IMG/VR virus record: IMGVR_UViG_3300025294_000256
Coordinates: 1-44,132 of that record
Direction: 5' to 3' (one strand)
Source of the DNA: a virus
Length of the DNA stretch: 44,132 nt
Position numbers and translations under genes: made by a program. This document shows positions 7,275-14,824 of this stretch, piece by piece; the stretch's first letter is position 1; every line of letters begins with the position of its first letter. Below the pieces are notes generated by a model. That model had not been told where the DNA came from. It saw only the letters and a list, made by a program, of their open reading frames with translations, and did no database searches.

Positions 7275-8719
7275 ATGCTTCGCCGGTCGCCGCAGCCATT
7301 CCCGATGCGGTCTCATTCTCTGTCGAGATAGAGCAGGAGGTCTTGGGCGCCGTCCTCATCTCCGGCAATTTCGCAGCTGTTCAGGGTAAGGTGCGTCCGG
7401 ATCATTTCCTCGAGCCGGTCCACCTTCGCATTTTCGAAACGATCTTGATGGCAGGCGAGCGTTTCAAGACCGCCACTCCGCTGATCGTAATGAACCTTTT
7501 CCCGCCCGGCGAAGTCGAGACTTGGAGCAAGGCGCTCGGCATGCCGCTGGCAGAGTATCTTGCACGTCTATGCGGCGCCACGATCTACGGCGCGGCTGGG
7601 CTCAGCAAGTCTATTCCCCTGCTCATCAACCAGTGGGCTCGCCTTTCGGTCAAGAAGGAAGCCGAGCTTGTCGCGCTGGCCGCATGTGACGGCGCTGCGG
7701 TCCCGGCCGATCTCATTCGCGAAGCCACGCGGGCGCTCGACGACATTGCGATCGGTCTGAAAACCAGCGCGCGCGGCAAGACACGGTTCTTCATCGGGGA
7801 GGCGGCTGAGGCTGCCCTTGGCGAGGTCGAAGACGCGATGCACCGCGGAAGCGGTATCACGGGGATCACTTACGGCCTGACCGATATCAACCAGACGACG
7901 GGCGGGATGCATCCTGGCGAGATGGTGGTGCTTGGCGCTCGCCCGGGCATGTGCAAAACTGCCTTCGCCTTGTCGACGTCCATCAAGGCGGCAAAATCCG
8001 GCAAGGGGGTCGCCTTCATCTCTCTGGAGATGGGCGCGAAGACGCTGGTCAAGCGCGCGATAACCGATATCGCATATGACTGGAACGTGAAGGTTCCTTT
8101 CTCGGACCTGATCACCGGCCGCGTGTCGCAGAGGGACTTTGAAGCCCTCGTCGTCGCCAACACGGATCTGGCAAAGCTTCCCATCTGGATCGAGGAGCAA
8201 TCAGGCCTCACGCTTGCGGATCTACGCGTCAAGGTCGATCGTATCCGCGAAGACATGGCGCGCCAGGGCCAGTCGCTCGACCTTCTCGTCGTCGATTACC
8301 TGCAACTGCTTGCCGCATCCGGGCGCTACGCTGGAAACCGCGTGCAGGAGGTGACGGAGCTTTCCGCCGGCTTGCGGAACTTCGGCCGAGAGGAGGGGCT
8401 TGCCGTCCTGGCGCTTTCGCAACTGAGCCGCGGCGTCGAGAGCAGAGAAAACAAGCGCCCGACGCTTTCGGACCTTCGGGAATCGGGTTCGATCGAACAA
8501 GATGCCGATACGGTCGCGTTCCTGTATCGCGAAAGCTACTACCTTGAGAAGGAGCGCGGCAAAAACTCGGACGAGGAAGCCGACCGTATCGAGCGGCTGG
8601 CGGACTGCCATAACAGCCTCGAATTCATCATCGCCAAGCAGAGGAACGGCGCGGTCAAAACCATTGACCTGTTCGTCGATGTCGCTTGCTCGGCCGTCAG
8701 AAACGCGGTGAGGCTCTGA
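7271..8719 (+). CDS. DnaB-type replicative helicase
   Basis: A 482-residue hexameric 5'-3' helicase for phage replication. The N-terminal DnaB domain (VEIEQEVLGAVLISGNFAAV) is followed by the RecA-like ATPase with Walker B DLLVVDYLQLL and the downstream ALSQLSRGVE and LRESGSIEQDADTVAFLYR motifs. Walker A reads GARPGMCKTAF: the Gly before the catalytic Lys is Cys228 (codon TGC, 7952-7954; one base from GGC). That Gly is nearly invariant, so ATPase activity may be reduced or lost. ATG 7271 overlaps the previous stop (ATGA), and the gene is coupled to the initiator gene by TGATG. Confidence 0.93.
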   Translation: MNASPVAAAIPDAVSFSVEIEQEVLGAVLISGNFAAVQGKVRPDHFLEPVHLRIFETILMAGERFKTATPLIVMNLFPPGEVETWSKALGMPLAEYLARLCGATIYGAAGLSKSIPLLINQWARLSVKKEAELVALAACDGAAVPADLIREATRALDDIAIGLKTSARGKTRFFIGEAAEAALGEVEDAMHRGSGITGITYGLTDINQTTGGMHPGEMVVLGARPGMCKTAFALSTSIKAAKSGKGVAFISLEMGAKTLVKRAITDIAYDWNVKVPFSDLITGRVSQRDFEALVVANTDLAKLPIWIEEQSGLTLADLRVKVDRIREDMARQGQSLDLLVVDYLQLLAASGRYAGNRVQEVTELSAGLRNFGREEGLAVLALSQLSRGVESRENKRPTLSDLRESGSIEQDADTVAFLYRESYYLEKERGKNSDEEADRIERLADCHNSLEFIIAKQRNGAVKTIDLFVDVACSAVRNAVRL

Positions 8720-9552
8720 TGGTCCCTAAAAATCTCAGGGTCAAAAACTGGGAGCAATTCCAGCATTACAAGGACCGCAATCCGCCGTGGATCAAGCTGC
8801 ACTTTGCCCTGCTCGCTAGCGAGGATTGGGTTACGCTAGACGATGCTAGCAAGTTGCTAGCAGTCGTGTGCATGCTGATCGCATCGCGGAACAACGGCGA
8901 GGTGCCGAACAATCCGGCGTACCTAAAGCGCGTTGCATACCTCGATAGGCTGCCAAAACTTGAACCATTGATATCATGTGGTTTTCTGGAAATTCTGCAA
9001 GCATCTGCTAGCACGCCGCAAGCGCCTGCTAGCGGTGTGCAAGCGGATGCTAGACCAGAGACAGAGACAGAGGCAGATAAGAAAGATTCTTTGTCCGAAA
9101 CGAGTTCGGACGAGAGCCCGAAACAGGCTTCCCCGAAAACCTATCCGGCCGACTTCGAAGCCTTCTGGCTGTCCTACCCTCGAACGCCGAATATGTCGAA
9201 ATCGAAAGCGCTGGCCTGCTGGAAGAAGCTGACCCCGGCCGATCGACTCGCATGCGCTCAGGCAGTGCCGGCCTACAAGGCATTCCTTTCCTCGAAAGCC
9301 GATCATCCGACCATGCACGCCACGACGTTTATCAACGAGCGCCGGTTTGAGGGTTTCGCCGCCGGACAGGCCGAGCTCTCCGCGCCGGTCGGCGACGCGC
9401 AGTGGGCCAAACGCGTCCGCTACGGCCGGAAGGAAAGCAAATGGGCATCCGATTGGGGCCCACGCCCTGGTGATCGCGGGTGCCTCGTTCCTCAACACCT
9501 CCTTGAGCCGAGCGACGGTGCCAACTGGACGGAGATGGAGATTTCACGATGA
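8719..9552 (+). CDS. O-like phage replication initiator
   Basis: A 277-residue protein. The N-terminus (WEQFQHYKDRNPPWIKLHFA, LDDASKLLAVVCMLIASR) looks like the winged-helix DNA-binding module of phage replisome organisers. A repetitive Ala/Ser/Pro/Gln linker follows (ASASTPQAPASGVQADAR), then an acidic stretch, then a C-terminal domain (FEAFWLSYPRTPNMSKSKAL; ATTFINERRFEGFA) typical of phage replication proteins that load helicase. The linker is encoded by 21-bp repeats that look like iterons, as in lambda O. Start ATG 8719 overlaps the helicase stop; upstream readings are less likely. Confidence 0.8.
   Translation: MVPKNLRVKNWEQFQHYKDRNPPWIKLHFALLASEDWVTLDDASKLLAVVCMLIASRNNGEVPNNPAYLKRVAYLDRLPKLEPLISCGFLEILQASASTPQAPASGVQADARPETETEADKKDSLSETSSDESPKQASPKTYPADFEAFWLSYPRTPNMSKSKALACWKKLTPADRLACAQAVPAYKAFLSSKADHPTMHATTFINERRFEGFAAGQAELSAPVGDAQWAKRVRYGRKESKWASDWGPRPGDRGCLVPQHLLEPSDGANWTEMEISR
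8815..9054. repeat. GCTAGC motif array and 21-bp iterons: candidate replication origin
   Basis: GCTAGC or GCTAGA occurs at 8815, 8835, 8845, 8856, 9007, 9028 and 9049. Steps within each cluster are 20, 10, 11 and 21, 21 bp, close to whole helical turns. The second cluster is a threefold 21-bp tandem repeat (GCAAGC...TGCTAG, from 8997) inside the initiator gene. A purine-rich, GC-poorer stretch follows (9055-9093), placed where lambda ori has its AT-rich unwinding region. Confidence 0.6.
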
Positions 9553-9614
9553 CCACGCGCGAAAGCATCGCCGGCGCCGCTGTGCTCGATGGGGGCGCCA
9601 GTGACGATAGCTGA
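9549..9614 (+). CDS. Possible 21-aa coupling peptide
   Basis: An ATGA overlap with the initiator stop opens a 21-codon frame (MTTRESIAGAAVLDGGASDD) ending TGA at 9612-9614. It could carry ribosomes to the following gene, whose start lies inside it. It may simply be chance. Confidence 0.3.
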   Translation: MTTRESIAGAAVLDGGASDDS

Positions 9615-9897
9615 GCGCAAAGCCCGGGAGGCTTACGACCGCGTCAATAAATGGCGGCCGATGGTCGAGGCGAAAGTCGACGGCACGATCTGTGAGCTGC
9701 TGTTCTCGGACCTGGTTGGTAGCTTCGACGCAGAGCAGCGCCGGCATTTCTTCCTCGACGCATCCGGAGATTGGTTCTGCGTCGACCCGCCAGAGCGCGT
9801 CAATCGAACCGTCACCAGTTGGCGGCCGGCATGGGTCAAGCTCACCCTGGAACGCCGTCACATCATAAAGCAACGTTGGGCAAGGAGCATCGCATGA
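9589..9897 (+). CDS. Small early protein, unknown function
   Basis: About 102 residues (98 if GTG 9601 is used), with no recognised domain. The N-terminal half is helical (IAERKAREAYDRVNKWRPMV) and the C-terminus is basic with Trp and Arg (WRPAWVKLTLERRHIIKQRW), compatible with nucleic-acid binding. It is coupled to the next gene by ATGA. It sits between replication and antitermination genes. Confidence 0.65.
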   Translation: MGAPVTIAERKAREAYDRVNKWRPMVEAKVDGTICELLFSDLVGSFDAEQRRHFFLDASGDWFCVDPPERVNRTVTSWRPAWVKLTLERRHIIKQRWARSIA

Positions 9898-10094
9898 GCA
9901 ACGTCGTGAAGTTTATCGGCAAAAATCCGCCTGCGCCGCCGGCTGAGGGGCCGTACTGGGCAGGCCGGCCCCTGAAGGACGCTTTTCCGTCTCTCAGAGT
10001 CAGGACACCCGACCAGGTACAGGCTCGCCGCCTCATCATGTTTGAGGGGGAGCTCTGCTATATCAACGATGACGGCCCGGAGGGCGCCGCTTAA
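9894..10094 (+). CDS. Small early protein, 66 aa
   Basis: A proline-rich N-terminal half (KFIGKNPPAPPAEGPYWAGR) and a short C-terminal region ending INDDGPEGAA. The start is fixed by the ATGA overlap at 9894-9897, and its TAA overlaps the ATG of the NusG-like gene by one base. No function is assigned. Confidence 0.65.
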   Translation: MSNVVKFIGKNPPAPPAEGPYWAGRPLKDAFPSLRVRTPDQVQARRLIMFEGELCYINDDGPEGAA

Positions 10095-10714
10095 TGAGGT
10101 CGGGCATCAACCATGAGTTAGTCTGGTATGTTGCACGCACCGCGCCGCTGATGGAATGGCGCGTCGCGGACAAGCTTCAGGCGGAAGGGTACGACGTGTA
10201 CCTGCCGACGATGCGTGTCGAGCGGAAGAACAAGCGAACGCATACCTATGCGACCAAAGAGCGAGTGTTGATGCCGGGATATCTTTTTCTCGGCGCTGGC
10301 CGCTCACTTCACGGCGCTCTCAACTGCTTTGGGGTTGAGGGCGTGTTGAGCAGCGGCGGATACGTGGGTAAGCGCAGAGGCGGTGCCGACGGTTGCCCGA
10401 TCAGCATACCGAGCCAAGTTGTGGAAGCCATCTACTTGGCCGAGATCGACCAGCAGTTTGACGACACGCGCGCGGCGCGGATTTATCGGGAGGAGGAGGG
10501 AAGGACACGCCGGCTGACGGTTGCGATGCAGTTCGCTAAGGGTATCACGGGATATGTTTCTTCAGGGCCGCTCGCTGGGCTCTCTGGCGTCGTCGAGAAC
10601 GTTACTCATCAGGGCATGGTCGAGATGCTGGTCGATCTTTTTGGCCGCGCGACGCTTGCGACGTTAGATCCTCTCGACGTCACGGTTGGGGATAAATTCC
10701 CAAAAGCGAGCTAG
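10094..10714 (+). CDS. NusG-like transcription antiterminator
   Basis: A 206-residue protein with the two-domain NusG/RfaH plan: an NGN-type domain (ELVWYVARTAPLMEWRVADK, then VYLPTMRVE and VLMPGYLFL) at about residues 8-110 and a C-terminal KOW-like domain (PLAGLSGVVENVTHQGMVEM, LVDLFGRATLATLDPLDV). NusG paralogues bind RNA polymerase and suppress pausing or termination. As the last gene of the early right operon, it is the best candidate for switching on the long late operon, in the place of lambda Q. Confidence 0.82.
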   Translation: MRSGINHELVWYVARTAPLMEWRVADKLQAEGYDVYLPTMRVERKNKRTHTYATKERVLMPGYLFLGAGRSLHGALNCFGVEGVLSSGGYVGKRRGGADGCPISIPSQVVEAIYLAEIDQQFDDTRAARIYREEEGRTRRLTVAMQFAKGITGYVSSGPLAGLSGVVENVTHQGMVEMLVDLFGRATLATLDPLDVTVGDKFPKAS

Positions 10715-10929
10715 GGCATTGAATATATTCCTGATCGATGGTAGCTTCGACAAATCACGCGAATGGCTGCCGCCGGACCTTTGACATAGGGAACACTCGC
10801 CGGGCCAATGCTGGAAATCGCGTCCAGCGTATTGCGCAGCTTTACCAAAATTTCAGCTGAAAGTGCCTTGCCTCGTAATCGGTGGTCTGCCTTCTATACC
10901 CTTTTCGCACCAACCGGGGGATGGAAGAG

Positions 10930-11157
10930 ATGAGCGGCGGCGGCGAACTGACTCAATATATGGCGTGCGATGTGCAACTGCAATTCACCGGCCCGACGGT
11001 CGCGGTGAACAACAAGTGGGCTGCTGACGTTCTGCGGGCGCTGGCTGACCGGGTTGAAAAGGGAGAGTTCGATGACGGGCACCACGAGGTAACCGATAGG
11101 GTTGGAAAACCGGTCGGCTTTATCTACGTCGATTACTCCGAAGGTGGAGAACTGTAG
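10930..11157 (+). CDS. Small conserved phage protein
   Basis: A 75-residue acidic protein (MSGGGELTQYMACDVQLQFT; LRALADRVEKGEFDDGHHEV). ATG 10930 has GGGGG 9 nt upstream; ATG 10921 is an alternative with almost no spacing. No domain is recognised. The 215 bp before it contain an isolated TTGACA (10781-10786) without a good -10 and nothing else I can name. Confidence 0.6.
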   Translation: MSGGGELTQYMACDVQLQFTGPTVAVNNKWAADVLRALADRVEKGEFDDGHHEVTDRVGKPVGFIYVDYSEGGEL

Positions 11158-11169
11158 CGCCAGCCCGTA

Positions 11170-11421
11170 TTAAGAGAACGTAGCCTGGGGCTGGTTCAGA
11201 GATTCCGCTGAGAATTTCAGTTTCAACAAAACGTACCCTGCCTCATCTGTGACGGCCATCAGCCATTCGTTACCCAGCCACAGGTTCATATTCTCATCCG
11301 TCAGCATTTCACCGGCGCCGCGAAGCGCTTCGGCTCGAGCTTCGGTTTCATTGGCGAGGAAAAGGCCGTCAACGTCCATCGCTGCGCGCCCATCCAATAC
11401 GTGAAAGAAATATCTTGGCAT
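11170..11421 (-). CDS. DUF6894-like small protein
   Basis: An 83-residue protein beginning MPRYFFHVLDGRAAMDVDGL with the helix ETEARAEALRGAGEMLTD. This matches a small family frequent in rhizobia and their plasmids and phages (DUF6894, from memory). The start is set by AAGGAG 9 nt before ATG 11421. Function unknown. It converges on the preceding plus-strand gene. Confidence 0.75.
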   Translation of the reverse strand: MPRYFFHVLDGRAAMDVDGLFLANETEARAEALRGAGEMLTDENMNLWLGNEWLMAVTDEAGYVLLKLKFSAESLNQPQATFS

Positions 11422-11598
11422 AGTTTGCACTCCTTGCGACGGGAGCGCGGTATGAGTCTCTCTCTCTCAGCGTGCCAGGTGGGAGCTGATGATGAGGCGT
11501 CGTACACCTATTCTGCTACCCGGTGAATTGAGTTCGCCGAAATCCTGCTTCACAGGTCGGCGTGCTTGCTCCGACAAACGGATTCTGTCGGTCAGCAA

Positions 11599-11859
11599 TT
11601 ACGTTCTCGAATCAAGTTCGAGAGCATGGTCGATGTCGCTCTGTGTGACTTGCAGGAACTGGCGCTTCCCCGTCGCTATCGATATCGCTGGGATCTCAAG
11701 GTGGGTGGCCACGCGCTTGTAGGCGGTGAAGCTCAACCCTTCAATCAGCTCGTCGTCGACAATAAGACGATAGGTTCCCGCGGGCTGTGGCCCCACGAGA
11801 GCATTCAGTGTAAACGGATGCATGAACGCAATTTCGGATTCTGTTGTTCTCTCTACCAT
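11599..11859 (-). CDS. Conserved hypothetical protein, 86 aa
   Basis: The pattern FMHPFTLNALVGPQPAGTYR followed by a short beta-rich domain (LIVDDELIEGLSFTAYKRVA) and a charged tail (VTQSDIDHALELDSRT) recurs in alphaproteobacterial genomes as a hypothetical protein. No catalytic motif is visible. It stands alone on the minus strand, with no gene in the 177 bp downstream before the DUF6894-like gene. Confidence 0.7.
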   Translation of the reverse strand: MVERTTESEIAFMHPFTLNALVGPQPAGTYRLIVDDELIEGLSFTAYKRVATHLEIPAISIATGKRQFLQVTQSDIDHALELDSRT

Positions 11860-12010
11860 TGCGAATATCCTACTCGGTTACGGAACGATTAAGCGGCGTA
11901 TCTGAAGCGGGGTAAGCCCCGCGTGCCAACTTTGACCAAGGCAACAGCTCCCTATGACGCCTACTGAACGGCAAGGATGACTGCGGCTGGCAGGCGGGTG
12001 GACACCGCGC

Positions 12011-12280
12011 TTATTCTTCCACTGAGCCGCCCTCATTCTCCCAATTATCGACCCCGGCGCGGCGGTTCCGTTCTATCGAGTTTAGGGAAAGCGGGTATTT
12101 GTCGGCGCCGATTGTCGCGGCCTTGATGAGCCGGATCACGTTTCGCGCTTCCTCGTGCTGGGGGCCGATACCCCCAACCAGGATTTCGCTTTCATAGTTC
12201 GCGTCCCGGAGGATCTGCTGAAGGACTGTCCTCGGGGGGATCGAAGTCTTCCTCACGCCGGTGAGCCCGAGGACTACCAT
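12011..12280 (-). CDS. Hypothetical protein, 89 aa
   Basis: Begins MVVLGLTGVRKTSIPPRTVL and ends VDNWENEGGSVEE. ATG 12280 has GGAGG 8 nt upstream and overlaps the stop of the small membrane gene by 7 nt, so the two are probably one cistron pair. No domain is recognised. Confidence 0.55.
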   Translation of the reverse strand: MVVLGLTGVRKTSIPPRTVLQQILRDANYESEILVGGIGPQHEEARNVIRLIKAATIGADKYPLSLNSIERNRRAGVDNWENEGGSVEE

Positions 12281-12390
12281 AGCCACCCCTCCGTGAGAAC
12301 GAACATGACTGTGAGAATGCTTGCCGAGAGCACGACATGAGAGATCGTGATTGGGATAAAGTTTCGATTTGACAGAACTCGGGAAGACAT
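12274..12390 (-). CDS. 38-aa single-span membrane peptide
   Basis: Starts MSSRVLSNRNFIPITISHVV and continues as one hydrophobic segment (LSASILTVMFVLTEGWLW). A strong GAGGAGG lies about 7 nt before ATG 12390. The size, one transmembrane helix and coupling to the next gene suggest a small membrane effector or regulator. Its role is unknown. Confidence 0.55.
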   Translation of the reverse strand: MSSRVLSNRNFIPITISHVVLSASILTVMFVLTEGWLW

Positions 12391-12651
12391 ATCGTCCTCC
12401 TCTCGTTTGGGGCCAGGGTAGCAAACCCTCACATGGCAGCGCCCGGAACATTGGCTGCCGAAGGAATCATCCTGCGCGCATATCGAAGCGTTCACAAGAA
12501 AACAAATAAGGTCATTTGAAGTCTTCAGACCAGTCGACCCATCCGGCATAGCCGACAATCATGCGGATACGGTAACCCGTCACTATGCCGCAGAGCCGGA
12601 GTGATTGATGTGATGCCGGCACCTCGCCTCGCCTTCATCGGGTAGCGGTGT

Positions 12652-12942
12652 TTATCTATCCAAAGACGAATGGTCCTGCCCGCAGCGTGAGCATTGCTTG
12701 TTGGGCCAAGGATGGTAGACGTAAAGGAATACCCCACTGTCGCTCTTGAAAAGCGACAAACCGCATTTCGGGCAAGCAAGCACGAACACAAGAAAGAGGG
12801 CGTGTCCAGCAAAGACCGCTGTACCAACAGCTGAACTGCTCATTCCAAACAGCCTGGCTACGCCAGCGGTCCAATCCGGTGACGTGAGAATAAGAGTGAC
12901 GGTCCAGATCATGAACAGCCATGCTTTGTAATATCGGGTCAT
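12652..12942 (-). CDS. Membrane protein with C-terminal zinc ribbon
   Basis: A 96-residue protein. Two hydrophobic segments (AWLFMIWTVTLILTS; AVGTAVFAGHALFLVFVLA) are followed by a cytoplasm-sized tail with two CxxC knuckles (CPKCGLSLFKSDSG and CSRCGQDH), a probable zinc ribbon. Such small membrane-zinc-ribbon proteins are scattered in rhizobial genomes. The function is unknown and it is most likely cargo rather than a virion part. Confidence 0.7.
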   Translation of the reverse strand: MTRYYKAWLFMIWTVTLILTSPDWTAGVARLFGMSSSAVGTAVFAGHALFLVFVLACPKCGLSLFKSDSGVFLYVYHPWPNKQCSRCGQDHSSLDR

Positions 12943-13029
12943 GTGACGATGCTATATCGCGTCATATCGATCAACGAAAGACGCGCGAAGATGCCACCCG
13001 AAACGAGAGCCGGGCTTAGGTCCGGCTTC

Positions 13030-13287
13030 TCATTGACCGTACATCTCTCTGGCGCTTTTAAGCATGCCGAGAATGTTCTTTCCCATCTCGTCCGTGAAGT
13101 AGTCAGCTTTCGCTGGATCGGTTCCCGGGATCGTGAACGCAGCAACCTGCTCTTTGGCTAGCTGTTCATGCAGGTCGAGAGCGGCACTGGTTATGCCAAT
13201 AGCGCGGTACTGGACCACAAGCACGTGCTGGATCATGTACTCAATGGCACTCAGCCGCGCCTCCATTTCGAATTGCTCTTGTGTCAA
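13030..13287 (-). CDS. Conserved hypothetical protein, 85 aa
   Basis: An all-helical protein (MEARLSAIEYMIQHVLVVQY; ALDLHEQLAKEQVAAF; DEMGKNILGMLKSAREMYGQ) likely to form a small helical bundle. The start is TTG 13287 with GGAAGGA about 9 nt upstream. No catalytic residues are recognised. Confidence 0.65.
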   Translation of the reverse strand: MTQEQFEMEARLSAIEYMIQHVLVVQYRAIGITSAALDLHEQLAKEQVAAFTIPGTDPAKADYFTDEMGKNILGMLKSAREMYGQ

Positions 13288-13537
13288 TCAGAGTTCCTTC
13301 CAGAAGTTTGCCTAGGCCGCTGACAAGTTCGCGGTATTGGCTTTGGTTGAGAAGGAGATGGCAATACACGGCGAACTTTCGGTCAAGCGTTTCCGGCAGA
13401 AACGGCCAGAAACACCCGATGTCAGACTTTTCCACAGGCAGAAACACCACAGCATAGACTTGAAGCCGGGTCGGTAGTCCTCGGGATGCGAAGCGCGGGG
13501 TGTTCGCGCACGCGTCGATTAAATGCAACAGGAGCAA
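13241..13537 (-). CDS. Possible hypothetical gene overlapping its neighbour
   Basis: An open frame with protein-like composition in its middle (VVFLPVEKSDIGCFWPFLPE; HLLLNQSQYRELVSGLGKLL). It overlaps the start of the next gene by 47 nt in another frame. The only far-upstream start is TTG 13537; internal GTGs near 13450 are alternatives. It fills the gap between the divergent late operon and the leftward accessory genes. Weakly supported. Confidence 0.35.
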   Translation of the reverse strand: MLLLHLIDACANTPRFASRGLPTRLQVYAVVFLPVEKSDIGCFWPFLPETLDRKFAVYCHLLLNQSQYRELVSGLGKLLEGTLIDTRAIRNGGAAECH

Positions 13538-13540
13538 GAC

Positions 13541-13678
13541 ATGATTGGAATGAACCTTCGTTGCCCAGCCATCGGTATTACTGGCACCGTTGACGCCGAG
13601 AGCGTACAGCCCGACGGCAAGGCACTGGTCCGCATCAACGATCGCTGGTTTGAAGTCGAGAACCTGGTTGGCGCCTAA
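13541..13678 (+). CDS. Small protein at head of late operon, 45 aa
   Basis: MIGMNLRCPAIGITGTVDAE, then a Gly-to-Val beta-like segment (ALVRINDRWFEVENLVGA). AGGAG lies 7 nt before the ATG. Its end overlaps the likely TTG start of the HNH gene by 11 nt. It appears to be the first cistron of the late operon. Confidence 0.6.
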   Translation: MIGMNLRCPAIGITGTVDAESVQPDGKALVRINDRWFEVENLVGA

Positions 13679-14018
13679 GCGCTACAGGCCGGAGCACCAG
13701 GCGCTCTACAAGCATCCCGCCTGGCAACCGCTCCGGAAGAGGATCTTCCTCCGCGACAACTACACCTGCCAGTGGCACGGCTGCGGCAAGATGCTGATAG
13801 GGAAGGGCAAAGAGCCAAACGCTCCAGTTGCTCACCACAGGCGGGACCACAAGGGCGACCTTGACCTCTTCCTCGATCCAGAGAACATCATGGCCGTCTG
13901 CAATGAATGCCACGATGGCCCTATCCAGCGACACACGAACCGCGGCTATGTGCCAGGGCACGACGAGGACGGTCGGCCGATCGATCCCAACCACCCCTGG
14001 AACAGGAGCGCTTTATGA
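13668..14018 (+). CDS. HNH endonuclease
   Basis: A 116-residue HNH nuclease. The catalytic motif is visible: His56-His57 (VAHHRRDHKGD), Asn73 (PENIMAVC) and His82 (CHDGP). A zinc site is formed by Cys34/Cys39 and Cys78/Cys81. HNH proteins directly upstream of the terminase genes are common in cos-type phages, where they assist terminase cleavage. The start is TTG 13668; the frame is open upstream but reads through the previous gene in an unlikely composition. It is coupled to the next gene by ATGA. Confidence 0.85.
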   Translation: MAPKRYRPEHQALYKHPAWQPLRKRIFLRDNYTCQWHGCGKMLIGKGKEPNAPVAHHRRDHKGDLDLFLDPENIMAVCNECHDGPIQRHTNRGYVPGHDEDGRPIDPNHPWNRSAL

Positions 14019-14305
14019 ACGACGAGCTTGAACTGGCGCTGGCTTACTGGCGCACCATGGCACCGCAGCCCAAGGCGCTCGTCTATGCCGGTGCTATCGA
14101 GGCCAAGCTTAAGGGCGAAGATACCGACGCCATCCTCGTCGACCATGAGCTTGCCAACGCCATCACCCGCGGCGCGTCTATCGCGCGAGCAAAGGGCATC
14201 AACGTAGAGGGAGCGGAGGCCAGCGAACACCCGGAGGCCGAAGCCAAGCTCGTCGAGAAGCCCAAAGCAAAGACACGGCGAAAGGCAAAGACGGTCGAGG
14301 CGTGA
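14015..14305 (+). CDS. Hypothetical protein between HNH and terminase
   Basis: A 96-residue, mostly helical protein (NDELELALAYWRTMAPQPKA; EDTDAILVDHELANAI) with a highly basic, Lys-rich tail (KPKAKTRRKAKTVEA). The start ATG 14015 is given by the ATGA overlap with the HNH gene. The charged tail suggests DNA contact. No family is recognised. Confidence 0.7.
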   Translation: MNDELELALAYWRTMAPQPKALVYAGAIEAKLKGEDTDAILVDHELANAITRGASIARAKGINVEGAEASEHPEAEAKLVEKPKAKTRRKAKTVEA

Positions 14306-14419
14306 AACAGTGCCCGTGAAACATCAGGCACCCCCCTCGACTTTTAAAGAGGGGTCGATTTCTCCGCATCCGCGTCCCCCCTTCATTTGCACTGAAAGCA
14401 GTCCGGGAAGGGGGGTAGG

Positions 14420-14824
14420 GTGGTCAAGGTAGTTCAACCCGCCTACGGGCGCGTCTTTCGCGATGACGAGGGTGCCGCCGAACTGGCGAAGGCGCTCTGG
14501 AAAGAGACCGTCGCAGCGCTGAAAGAAGCCGAGGCCGCAACACTCGCCAACCTGGCACGCGCAGACCGGTATGTCCGAGCCAAAGTCGAGTTCGAAAATC
14601 TCTATCCGACCGCTTTTGAGCAAGGTCCGGTCCTGAAGGGCGAAGAGGGCGGCGAGTATTTCAATTACCGCTGGAGCGCCTGCGAGAAGCTGAACGAGCG
14701 GATGCTGAAATTGGAAAAGGCGATGTTCGGTGAAGCAGCAGTCAAAGCGAGCGCGAAAAAGCCCGCCGCCGGCTCCACTGCCGCCGACGAGTTCCTTGGA
14801 CCCGACAACCGCCTACGCCAGTAA
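14420..14824 (+). CDS. terS: Terminase small subunit (P27 type)
   Basis: A 134-residue DNA-recognition subunit of the packaging motor. The body (YVRAKVEFENLYPTAFEQGP, then FNYRWSACEKLNERMLKLEK) matches the P27-like TerS pattern as I know it. The C-terminus is Lys/Ala-rich. The start is GTG 14420 behind a G-rich Shine-Dalgarno region. It overlaps the large subunit gene by about 95 nt, and it lies between an HNH gene and TerL, the usual P27 context. Confidence 0.8.
   Translation: MVKVVQPAYGRVFRDDEGAAELAKALWKETVAALKEAEAATLANLARADRYVRAKVEFENLYPTAFEQGPVLKGEEGGEYFNYRWSACEKLNERMLKLEKAMFGEAAVKASAKKPAAGSTAADEFLGPDNRLRQ

Noticed and set aside
10781-10809. TTGACA as late or mid promoter
   Set aside because: No acceptable -10 hexamer at 16-18 bp.
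11911-11930. GCGGGG-TAAG-CCCCGC style hairpin as terminator
   Set aside because: No T-run on either strand and no gene end close enough to need it.
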